Source: Acidobacteriota bacterium (GTDB taxonomy: Bacteria; Acidobacteriota; Aminicenantia; JBFLYD01). Taken from it: a stretch of DNA of 64,000 nucleotides. Numbering within the stretch: the first letter of the stretch is position 1; each line of letters begins with the position of its first letter. Position numbers and translations under genes: made by a program. Location: assembly GCA_040756905.1 (NCBI GenBank), contig JBFLYD010000058.1, positions 1-64,000 of the forward strand, written 5' to 3'. The notes under the pieces were generated by a model, which worked only from the letters and a program-made list of their open reading frames with translations, had not been told where the DNA came from and ran no database searches. Below are positions 56,710-64,000 of this stretch, in pieces.

Positions 56710-58068
56710 TTAATCCTTATTTTTCACAATATCTTCTACTTGGCACATCAACTCACCTTTATGCAATATTATATTGACAGAATCTCCTTTTCCTACCTGA
56801 GAGGCCTCTTTTATTATTAAATTATCTTTCATTGTGATTGAATAACCCCTCTCTAAAACATTGAGGGGGGAAAGAGAGATTAATCTTTCCTTTAGGGATT
56901 CATATTTAGAATTATAGATTAAAAATTTATATTTAAAATTCCCCAGTATTTTTTGTTCAAGAACTGATATATTTAATTTATGAGATGGTAAAATTTTAGT
57001 CAGACTTTCAAATGATAAAAAATTAACAAAAACAGAAATTTTTTCCCTGAGTTTTTTCAATTTCTCCAGAATGATTTTTTCTGAAAGAATTTCAATATCA
57101 TCGATTCTTTGTTTCAGATTTCGAATCTTTGATTGAACTTCAGAAAAAGCTCGATTCTTTTCCAGAGTAATAACTCTTGATTTTAAATCTGAAAGGATAA
57201 ATTTTATCGAATTCATCACCATTATTTTTAAATCTTTGACACGACTTCTGAGGGTTTCTTCTGGCTTCACAATAAAATGGGCTGCAGCAGATGGTGTAGG
57301 AGAGCGATGGTCAGCTACAAAATCTGCTATCGTAAAATCAATTTCATGCCCTACTGCAGATATTACCGGAATTCTTGAGCTGAATATGGCTCTCGCTACA
57401 CTCTCTTCATTAAAAGCCCATAAATCCTCAATAGAGCCTCCACCTCTTCCCGTGATTATTACTTCAATCTCAGAGAGTTTGTTCAGATAACGAATTCCCT
57501 CAGAGATTTCCTGAGAAGCTCCATCGCCCTGAACTTTAACTGGATATATTAGAATGTTTATTCTGGAAGACTTCGATGTGATTATTCTTACCATATCAGA
57601 AATGGCTGCACCCTCTGGAGACGTGACAATCCCAACCCATTTTGGAAAGGGAGGTATTGGTTTTTTGTATTTTTCATCGAAAAGACCCTCTTTTCTCAAT
57701 TTTTCCTTTATTTTTTCAAATGCTTTTTGTAATTCTCCAATTCCATACTCTTCGATTTTCTCAACTACAATCTGATATTCACCCCTCGGCTCATAAACAG
57801 TGATTTTGCCTTCCGCTATAACTTTAAGACCATTCCTTAATTCAAAATTTATGTTATTCGTCCTGTTTTTAAACATAACAGCTCTGATCTGGCTCCATTC
57901 ATCCTTGAGAGAAAAATATATGTGTCCAGATGAGTAATGAACATGAAGGTTTGATATCTCCCCTTCTATTTTTATGTAAGGAAACGTTAGTTCCAGATTT
58001 AACCTTATAAGCTGAGTAATTTCAGAAACTTTATATATTCTTTCAGATGAGATTAACTCTTCTTTCAA
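56710..58068 (-). CDS. xseA: exodeoxyribonuclease VII large subunit
   Basis: 452 residues from TTG 58068, which directly follows the ymdB stop and has GAGG 9 bases ahead; a frame-open ATG at 58104 lies within ymdB. The N-terminal OB fold shows EISNLHVHYSSGHIYFSLKDEWSQIRAVMF. The catalytic part has VGIVTSPEGAAISDMVRI near 130, VIITGRGGGSIEDLWAFNEE near 180 and VISAVGHEIDFTIADFVADHRSPTPSAAAHF near 215. A long coiled coil fills the C-terminal half. All parts expected of XseA are present. Confidence 0.93.
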   Translation of the reverse strand: MKEELISSERIYKVSEITQLIRLNLELTFPYIKIEGEISNLHVHYSSGHIYFSLKDEWSQIRAVMFKNRTNNINFELRNGLKVIAEGKITVYEPRGEYQIVVEKIEEYGIGELQKAFEKIKEKLRKEGLFDEKYKKPIPPFPKWVGIVTSPEGAAISDMVRIITSKSSRINILIYPVKVQGDGASQEISEGIRYLNKLSEIEVIITGRGGGSIEDLWAFNEESVARAIFSSRIPVISAVGHEIDFTIADFVADHRSPTPSAAAHFIVKPEETLRSRVKDLKIMVMNSIKFILSDLKSRVITLEKNRAFSEVQSKIRNLKQRIDDIEILSEKIILEKLKKLREKISVFVNFLSFESLTKILPSHKLNISVLEQKILGNFKYKFLIYNSKYESLKERLISLSPLNVLERGYSITMKDNLIIKEASQVGKGDSVNIILHKGELMCQVEDIVKNKD

Positions 58069-58069
58069 T

Positions 58070-58867
58070 TTATATTTCCTCGCGAAAGATTCTTTTAATT
58101 TCAACAGATTTTCCTGTATTTCGATCTATTCTAATTACTACAGCCCAGAATATGCTTTTCCCTTTTTCTATTTCGAATCTATGAGGAATTCCATAAAGGA
58201 AACGGGTAATTGCATCTTCTCTTTTTATTCCTATCACAGAATCTTTTGCTCCTACCATTCCCACATCAGTTATGTAAGCAGTTCCCTTTGGGAGTATCCT
58301 TTCATCTGCTGTTGGAATATGGGTATGAGTTCCTATTACAGCAGATACTTTTCCATCGAGAAACCATCCAATCGCAACTTTTTCAGAAGTCGCTTCTCCA
58401 TGGAAATCAACAATTATCACGGATGTTTTTTCTTTGAGTATTTCGATTTCCCTAACAGCTGATTCAAAAGGACAGTCAATTGGCTCCATGAAGATTCTTC
58501 CCTGAAGGTTCAGAATTCCTACTGGCTTTTCATTGGAATCTTTCCATAAAAAAACCCCTCTTCCAGGTGCTCTTTTAGGATAATTGGCTGGTCTTAATAT
58601 TCTTGGATCTTGTTCCAGAAGATCGAGTGCTTCTTTTTTATCCCATACATGATTTCCCGAAGTTATCACATCTACTCCATAGCTGATTATTTCATAGGCC
58701 TTTTCACTTGTTAGGCCAAAGCCTCCAGCTAAATTTTCTCCATTTGCAATTACCAAATCGATGGAGAATTCTTTTTTTAATGGAGGTATGAATTCTCTTA
58801 GTAACCTTCTCCCTGGTCTTCCAACTACATCCCCGATGAAAAGAACATTGAGAATGTTATCTTGCAT
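58070..58867 (-). CDS. ymdB: YmdB-type 2',3'-cyclic nucleotide phosphodiesterase
   Basis: 265 residues from ATG 58867; TTG 58873 is an alternative. Dimetal phosphoesterase of the TIGR00282 family. The metal motifs are [15 protein letters not shown] near 9-23, [11 protein letters not shown] near 41-51, [14 protein letters not shown] near 67-80 and [11 protein letters not shown] near 152 with [11 protein letters not shown] near 178. In Bacillus YmdB cleaves cyclic nucleotides and affects RNA turnover together with RNase Y. Here it overlaps rny by 11 bases, so the pairing is preserved. Confidence 0.92.
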   Translation of the reverse strand: MQDNILNVLFIGDVVGRPGRRLLREFIPPLKKEFSIDLVIANGENLAGGFGLTSEKAYEIISYGVDVITSGNHVWDKKEALDLLEQDPRILRPANYPKRAPGRGVFLWKDSNEKPVGILNLQGRIFMEPIDCPFESAVREIEILKEKTSVIIVDFHGEATSEKVAIGWFLDGKVSAVIGTHTHIPTADERILPKGTAYITDVGMVGAKDSVIGIKREDAITRFLYGIPHRFEIEKGKSIFWAVVIRIDRNTGKSVEIKRIFREEI

Positions 58868-60425
58868 ATTCAACAGCCCTCATTTCTCTTATCACGGTTA
58901 CTTTTATCTGCCCTGGAAATTCTAACTCTGATTTAATTCTTTTTGCTATTTCTCTTGAGAGAAATATCGCTCCCTCATCATTTACTCTTTGACTCTCCAC
59001 GATTATTCTCACTTCTCTTCCTGCCTGTAGGGCATAACACTTAGAAACTCCATCAAATGATTTGCCTATTTCCTCCAATTTTTCGAGTCTTTTTATGTAA
59101 TTTTCCAGTAACTCTCTTCTTGCTCCCGGCCTCGCTGCTGACAGACTATCAGCGGCCTGAACTAACACGGCCTCGATAGATGGAAATTCTACTTCTTGGT
59201 GATGGGAAGCAATGGCTTTTACTATCTCTTCATTTTCTCCATATTTTTTCGCAAGCTCAACGCTTAATTCAGTATGAGTTCCTTCTATCTCCCTGTCAAT
59301 AGCTTTTCCTATATCGTGGAGAAGGCCTGCACGGAGTGCAATCTGAGAATTGGCTCTGAGTTCAGCCGCCATAAAAGCACTTAAGTAAGCAACTTCTTTT
59401 GAATGATTCAGAACATTCTGCCCATAACTTGTTCTATATTTAAGTTTTCCCAATAATTTAACGAGCTCTGGATGAATATCCTTTAATCCAAACTCAAGTA
59501 TCACAGTTTCCCCTTCCTGTTTGATTTTTTCTTCAAATTCCTCTTTTACTTTTTCAACGACTTCCTCTATTCTTGCGGGATGTATTCTTCCGTCTAAAAT
59601 TAGCCTATCAAGAGATATTCTTGCTATCTCCCTTCTTATTGGATCAAAACTGGAAATTGTCACTGACTCTGGAGTGTCGTCAACGATTAAGTCCACACCC
59701 GTGCACATCTCAAGAGCACGGATATTTCTTCCTTCCCTTCCTATTATCCTACCTTTCATTTCATCTGATGGTAAATCTACAATTGTAATCGTACTTTCTA
59801 CTACATGTTCAGATGCAGTTTTCTGAATCGCAAGGGAAAGTATTTTCTTAGCCTGAAGATTTGCTGTCTCTTTTATTTCTTCTTCTATACTTTTTATGAT
59901 TTGAGAGGCTTCATGTCTGGCATCACTCTCAATTTTTGAGATAAGAAGCTTTTTTGCTTCCTCCTGGGTTAAACCTGAAATTTTTTCCAGCTCTTTAATT
60001 TCCTGGGAGATTAATTCATCATATCTTTTCTTCTGATCTTCAATGCTTCTTTCCTTTGAATATAGCTCTCTTTCTCTTTTTGAAATCTCTCTTTCTCTCG
60101 ATTCAAGCACAAATGATTTTTTCTCCAGAGTTTCCTCCTTATGGAGAAGCCTCCTTTCCATTTCATTCAATTTATTTCTTTTATCTCTTGTCTGTCTTTC
60201 AAATTCCGATTTCAAATTTATCAATTTTTCTTTCGTTTCAATTTCTGCTTCTCTTTTAATTCTTTCAGCTTCTTTTCTTGCTTCTTCTTTTGTGACTGAA
60301 ATTTCTTCCTCTGCTTTTTTAAGTCCCTTCTTTAGAGATTTTGTTTTCAATAGAAGGAATGTAAATAAACCCATAAAAATTAGGGTTAAACCTCCAATGG
60401 CAATTAATGTTATATTTAAATTCAT
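58857..60425 (-). CDS. rny: ribonuclease Y
   Basis: 522 residues, with GGAGGAG before the ATG. One N-terminal membrane helix ([22 protein letters not shown]) is followed by a long coiled coil (about 30-190). A KH domain has [26 protein letters not shown] near 230. The HD domain has [21 protein letters not shown] near 360-380 (metal ligands H-HD-D). RNase Y starts mRNA decay at the membrane. All parts are complete. Confidence 0.95.
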   Translation of the reverse strand: MNLNITLIAIGGLTLIFMGLFTFLLLKTKSLKKGLKKAEEEISVTKEEARKEAERIKREAEIETKEKLINLKSEFERQTRDKRNKLNEMERRLLHKEETLEKKSFVLESREREISKRERELYSKERSIEDQKKRYDELISQEIKELEKISGLTQEEAKKLLISKIESDARHEASQIIKSIEEEIKETANLQAKKILSLAIQKTASEHVVESTITIVDLPSDEMKGRIIGREGRNIRALEMCTGVDLIVDDTPESVTISSFDPIRREIARISLDRLILDGRIHPARIEEVVEKVKEEFEEKIKQEGETVILEFGLKDIHPELVKLLGKLKYRTSYGQNVLNHSKEVAYLSAFMAAELRANSQIALRAGLLHDIGKAIDREIEGTHTELSVELAKKYGENEEIVKAIASHHQEVEFPSIEAVLVQAADSLSAARPGARRELLENYIKRLEKLEEIGKSFDGVSKCYALQAGREVRIIVESQRVNDEGAIFLSREIAKRIKSELEFPGQIKVTVIREMRAVEYAR

Positions 60426-60585
60426 GTATCTCCTCCTTTAAATACGGCTTATTAGAAGTTAGAAGGAGTCGAAAGTTGGGAGGGATGCATTAAAGTTTAG
60501 AAGAAAATTTAGGTAAATTTTTTTTAATTTAATTTTCTTATCATATATTTTAATAAATCTTATTTTATTCTTTTTTTTCATTTGT

Positions 60586-60870
60586 TTAATTCTGTTTTTC
60601 CTCCAAACTCTCTAACCACTTTTCAATCCTTCTAAAAGCCTCATCATATTTAACTAACTTTTTTTTATGTTGAAAAAGTTCATCTGTAATGTGTAAAGCG
60701 GTTAGAATTGCTAATTTATACGGCTCAATCAGCCCAGAATTTAATTCGACTTGTTTCATTTTAGAATCTAAATATTCTGCTATTTCTCTTATCTCTTCCT
60801 CCGAATAATCCTTTAGTTTTATAGAAAATTGATTTCCTCCAATTTCTAAATTTATTATTTTGTCATTCAA
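60586..60870 (-). CDS. zapA: cell division protein ZapA
   Basis: 94 residues. Binds FtsZ and bundles its filaments. The globular head MNDKIINLEIGGNQFSIKL and SEEEIREIAEYLDSKMKQV fold into the usual beta-hairpin-helix, followed by a coiled-coil stalk (TALHITDELFQHKKKL). The ATG overlaps the stop of the gene upstream as ATGA. Its place between pheT and rny matches many bacterial genomes. Confidence 0.9.
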   Translation of the reverse strand: MNDKIINLEIGGNQFSIKLKDYSEEEIREIAEYLDSKMKQVELNSGLIEPYKLAILTALHITDELFQHKKKLVKYDEAFRRIEKWLESLEEKQN

Positions 60871-61055
60871 ATTTCAATTTCCTCAATTTTATTTAAAATA
60901 TATTCGATCTTGGATTTAATTAATTCTCTGTCCTCTTTCAAATTTTTTATTTCTTCTTTCAATTTTTCATTTTCCTCCTTAAGTTTTTTTAAACTTTCAA
61001 TTAAATTTATTACTTTTCCTTCTAACATTTTAATGTTGTCTTGCTCTATTGTCAA
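60867..61055 (-). CDS. short coiled-coil protein, ZapB-like
   Basis: 62 residues from TTG 61055, chosen because CCTCC at 61063-61067 (GGAGG on the minus strand) stands 7 bases ahead; an ATG at 61076 overlaps pheT. The whole protein is heptad-patterned Leu, Ile, Lys and Glu: a single parallel coiled coil. A coiled-coil partner before zapA is typical of ZapB-like division proteins. The proof is only the shape and the place. Confidence 0.65.
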   Translation of the reverse strand: MTIEQDNIKMLEGKVINLIESLKKLKEENEKLKEEIKNLKEDRELIKSKIEYILNKIEEIEI

Positions 61056-61072
61056 ATTTATTCCTCCTTTCT

Positions 61073-63115
61073 TCACGGACTTTTCTGTCGAAGTTTTATA
61101 TCAATTTTTTCTTTTAATTTTTTTATTAATTCCATATGTAAAAGATTTACTTCTTCATCTTTAAGAGTTCTATCGATGCTTCTGTATACAAAACTCATAG
61201 TCATACTAACTTTTTCTGGAGGAACATTACCCCCTGAGAAGATATCCCATAAATAGAATTTCTCAAGTTCTTTAATTTTTAATGATAGTATTGTTTCTTC
61301 TATCTTTGAATAAGGGGTTTTCCTATCCACAATGAATGAGATATCCCTGGTTATAGATGGAAATCGAGAGATTGGTTCAAATTCAAATTTATGTTCTTCA
61401 TCAAGGATTCTATCAAGGTCCAATTCTGAATAAACGACTTTTTTTTCTATTTGAAATTTTTTCGCAATAGAATCATTTAAAATTCCTAAGGAGCCGACTT
61501 TCTCGTTATAAATAAATATCTCAAGGCAGGAGTCTTGTTCATAGATGTTTTCAGATAATTCTTTAAATTTAATTGATTTTATTCCCAAATTTTCTAAAAG
61601 ATGACTTATACTCCCCTTTAAGTGGAATACATCAAAAAGCATTTCCTTTTCAAGCCAGCTTTTTCCATGTATAAAACCAGAGCCTGCAACTCCCAGGGAT
61701 AATTTTTCAATGATTTTTCCATTTTCTCTTCTGTAGATATTTCCGACTTCAAAAATCCTTACCTCATCAATACCTCTGCTCATGTTTAAAGAAATACTCT
61801 CAAGGAGTGATGCGATTAGGGACCTTCTCATCTGAGAAAATTTTGATGAAATGGGGTTTTTGAGAAAAATTGGCTCTCCTTTTAAAAAGTCTTCATTACA
61901 AGGGTTAATGAAGCTGAAATTGATGACCTCATCATAACCTTCCTTGAATAGAATTTCTCTGATTTTTTTTATCTTATTTCGTCTTTTCCCTATGTATATT
62001 TCACTTTCGATTGTAGCAGGCAACTCTGAAGGAATTTTTTCGTATCCAAAGTATCTGGCAACTTCTTCAATTAAATCAGCCTCATGAGTAACATCATTTC
62101 TTCGAGAAGGAATAGTCACATCCCATTTTCCTTTACCAGTTTTGACGACATTGAATCCAAGTTTTGTCAAAGTTTTTTTAACAAATTTATCCTGTATTGA
62201 AACCCCTGTCAGCTCCTGAAGCTTTTCTTTTCTCAAAATCACTTTCCTCTCTGGAATCCTTTCTGGGTAAATATCTATGACCCCTTTGGATATCTTTCCT
62301 CCAAACTTCCAGAAGAGGTTTCCACAGATTCTTGCAGCAACAGGTGGAAATTCCCAATCAGTTCCTCTCTCGAATCTATAGGAAGCCTCTGTGGCAAGGT
62401 TGATTTTTTTGGATGTTCTTCTTATGGATACTGGATTAAAATATGCGCTTTCTATAAAGATATTTTTTGTATTTTCTGAGATTCCTGAGTTTTCTCCGCC
62501 AATGATACCTGCGATAGCTAAGGGTTTTTTCCCATCTGCAATCACAAGTATTTCATTGTCAAGGATTCTCTCTACGCCATCCAGAGTAATTATTTTTTCA
62601 CCATTCTTAGCTTTTCTTACTAAAATTTTATTTTCTTCAATTTTTTCTAAATCAAAGGCATGGATCGGGTGGCCTGTAAGAAGAAGAACATAGTTGGTTA
62701 GATCGACAGCGAGATTTATCGACCTTACGCCGAGGTATTCCAGTCTTTTTTTTAGCCATACAGGAGATTCTGTAACATTAAAATCTCTTACCAGAATTCC
62801 GGAGTATCGGGGACACAAATCATAATCGATGATTTTAACATCTATCACATTTTCAATGGCTTCTTCGATTTCTCGATAGGTTGCTCTTACTTTTTTTAGA
62901 GGTACATTGTATATGGCTGAAATTTCCCTTGCGATTCCCATATGCCCTAAGCAATCGGGTCTATTAGGAGTAACTTCGATGTTAAGAATTATATCATCCT
63001 CTTTTTTTATAACTTCTTCCCCAGGAAATCCTTTCATATATAAATCTTCAACCAATTTTTCTAATGGTGTGGTGAAATTCACCAGTTCTTTTATCCAGTT
63101 CAAACTTATTTTCAT
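61073..63115 (-). CDS. pheT: phenylalanyl-tRNA synthetase beta subunit, tRNA-binding domain missing
   Basis: 680 residues instead of about 790-800. The N-terminal strand MKISLNWIKELVNFTTPLEKLVEDLYMKGFPGEEV runs straight into IEVTPNRPDCLGHMGIAREISAIY (near 48-71). The EMAP-II-like tRNA-binding domain that normally separates them (about residues 40-150) is absent. The B3/4 editing domain (about 190-310), B5 and catalytic-like core (about 380-580) and the C-terminal anticodon-binding ferredoxin fold (about 590-680, FPSITRDISFIVDR...) follow. It is 1 base before pheS in the minus direction. Confidence 0.9.
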   Translation of the reverse strand: MKISLNWIKELVNFTTPLEKLVEDLYMKGFPGEEVIKKEDDIILNIEVTPNRPDCLGHMGIAREISAIYNVPLKKVRATYREIEEAIENVIDVKIIDYDLCPRYSGILVRDFNVTESPVWLKKRLEYLGVRSINLAVDLTNYVLLLTGHPIHAFDLEKIEENKILVRKAKNGEKIITLDGVERILDNEILVIADGKKPLAIAGIIGGENSGISENTKNIFIESAYFNPVSIRRTSKKINLATEASYRFERGTDWEFPPVAARICGNLFWKFGGKISKGVIDIYPERIPERKVILRKEKLQELTGVSIQDKFVKKTLTKLGFNVVKTGKGKWDVTIPSRRNDVTHEADLIEEVARYFGYEKIPSELPATIESEIYIGKRRNKIKKIREILFKEGYDEVINFSFINPCNEDFLKGEPIFLKNPISSKFSQMRRSLIASLLESISLNMSRGIDEVRIFEVGNIYRRENGKIIEKLSLGVAGSGFIHGKSWLEKEMLFDVFHLKGSISHLLENLGIKSIKFKELSENIYEQDSCLEIFIYNEKVGSLGILNDSIAKKFQIEKKVVYSELDLDRILDEEHKFEFEPISRFPSITRDISFIVDRKTPYSKIEETILSLKIKELEKFYLWDIFSGGNVPPEKVSMTMSFVYRSIDRTLKDEEVNLLHMELIKKLKEKIDIKLRQKSP

Positions 63116-63116
63116 T

Positions 63117-64000
63117 TTATCTTTCGAACTGTTTTATGAATCTCAAATCATTTTCATAAAAATATCTCATGTCTGGAACCCCTAACTTTATCATTGCAAT
63201 TCTCTCTACGCCGAGTCCAAAAGCAAAGCCAGTGTAAACTTCCCACTCAATTCCGCATGTCTCAAGAACTTTAGGATGAACCATGCCAGCACCTAAAATC
63301 TCAATCCATCCTGTTCCGCCACATAATCTGCATTCTTTGTCCATTTCTTTACAGAGGGGACATCTCATATCAACCTCAGCCGATGGCTCTGTAAAAGGGA
63401 AATAACTTGGTCTGAACCTGAGTTCTGTATTTTTAGAAAATAGTGTTTTGATGAGTATTTCAAGAGTTCCCTTCAGATGGGCAAAATTAATACCTTTGTC
63501 AATCACAAGACCTTCTACCTGAAAAAACATGGGAGAATGAGAGGCATCTGCTTCATCTTTCCTGAAGACCCTTCCAGGCATTATAGATTTTATTGGAGGT
63601 TTTCTTTTTTCCATCACTCTTATCTGCACTGGTGAAGTATGGGTTCTAAGGAGCACTTCATCGTCGATATAAAATGTATCCTGTTGATCTCTTGCTGGAT
63701 GATCTTTAGGGATGTTGAGAGCTTCAAAGTTATACCAGTCTGATTCTATTTCAGGACCTTCTTCAATCGAATACCCCATTCTTAGAAATATTTCTTCTAT
63801 TTCTTCTTCTATTAATCTTATTAGGTGAGGGCTTCCAGTGTAAAAAGGCCTTCCTGGAAGAGTTATATCAAAATACTCTATCTTTTTTTCAGCCTCTATT
63901 TCTTCTAAAATTTTCTGATGGGCTTTTTTTATTTCTTGCTCAACAGAATTTCTTAATTCATTCAATAATTTCCCAGCAAAAGGCCTTTCTTTTTCTGAAA
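63117..64000 (-). CDS. pheS: phenylalanyl-tRNA synthetase alpha subunit, 5' end outside the window
   Basis: The frame stays open to the window edge: codons upstream of a TTG at 63965 read SEKERPFAGKLLNELRNSVEQEI, the normal coiled-coil part of PheS. The start lies beyond base 64000. The catalytic core shows FEALNIPKDHPARDQQDTFYID (motif 1 and onward), LRTHTSPVQIRVM, GRVFRKDEADASHSPMFFQVEGLVID and the closing GFAFGLGVERIAMIKLGVPDMR (motif 3). The C-rich knuckle CPLCKEMDKECRLCGG near the middle is a zinc-type insertion seen in part of the family. Confidence 0.94.
   Translation of the reverse strand, partial: SEKERPFAGKLLNELRNSVEQEIKKAHQKILEEIEAEKKIEYFDITLPGRPFYTGSPHLIRLIEEEIEEIFLRMGYSIEEGPEIESDWYNFEALNIPKDHPARDQQDTFYIDDEVLLRTHTSPVQIRVMEKRKPPIKSIMPGRVFRKDEADASHSPMFFQVEGLVIDKGINFAHLKGTLEILIKTLFSKNTELRFRPSYFPFTEPSAEVDMRCPLCKEMDKECRLCGGTGWIEILGAGMVHPKVLETCGIEWEVYTGFAFGLGVERIAMIKLGVPDMRYFYENDLRFIKQFER

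Noticed and set aside
60426-60585. 6S RNA gene next to zapA.
   Set aside because: 6S RNA often lies near zapA, but this 160-base gap lies between zapA and rny and shows no long bulged hairpin. It is ordinary AT-rich spacer.

Overview
The window is AT-rich (roughly a third G+C by eye) and comes from a diderm bacterium. It carries lpxD (lipid A synthesis), bacterial RNase Y, ZapA, TlyA and DXP-pathway genes. An 11-gene respiratory complex I operon lacks the NADH-oxidising genes nuoE, nuoF and nuoG, which suggests an anaerobic or ferredoxin-linked energy metabolism. I cannot fix the phylum from sequence alone; an uncultured, possibly thermophilic lineage is likely.

Layout. (1) 1-535: the first codons of a leftward gene behind a striking hairpin, and a small acidic-tailed protein. 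(2) 597-10492: nuoABCDHIJKLMN. (3) 11136-31558: a very large type III (III-D-like) CRISPR-Cas locus on the + strand. It contains a CARF-HD protein, an HD-less cas10, a csx10 fusion, a small subunit, three Cas7/Csm3-type RAMPs, csx19, accessory genes (including uridine phosphorylase and an unknown 322-residue protein), a CARF-HEPN effector, cas6 and cas2. These are followed by a leader full of TTTTCGAAAA palindromes, a 48-repeat array, and an RT-Cas1 fusion with a YADN active-site variant. (4) 31714-36949: a vWA membrane protein paired with a tubulin-like GTPase. (5) 37016-40768: accessory genes and gene remnants (an AIG2-like protein, an SDH_sah serine hydrolase, a PemK/MazF toxin, frameshifted DUF433 and HEPN genes, an intact MntA-like antitoxin). 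(6) 40769-42774: the F0 accessory, a and c subunit genes of ATP synthase; the c subunit carries Na+-type ligands. (7) 42776-49024: yihY, lpxD, a nested-palindrome element, amrS, an aldehyde dehydrogenase and a DUF362 protein. (8) 49071-64000, minus strand: trxB-trxA-glgA and nadK-tlyA-dxs-ispA-xseB-xseA-ymdB-rny-zapA-zapB-like-pheT-pheS, mostly with overlapping ends.

How the CRISPR locus may work. Cas10 keeps the GGDD cyclase motif but has no N-terminal HD nuclease. Two CARF proteins (one with HD, one with HEPN) are ready to respond to cyclic oligoadenylate. Cas6 would process the array transcript, and RT-Cas1 with Cas2 would add spacers, possibly from RNA. The spacers fit RNA targeting. Two neighbouring spacers are complementary to the 3' ends of tRNAs, several are complementary to Shine-Dalgarno/start-codon regions, and many others read as open frame on their complement. 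Two adjacent spacers overlap by 18 bases, so they sampled the same target twice. The combination of HD moved from Cas10 onto a CARF protein, the YADN RT-Cas1, the tRNA-antisense spacers and the palindrome-rich leader is the most unusual content of the window. The vWA/tubulin-like pair is second.
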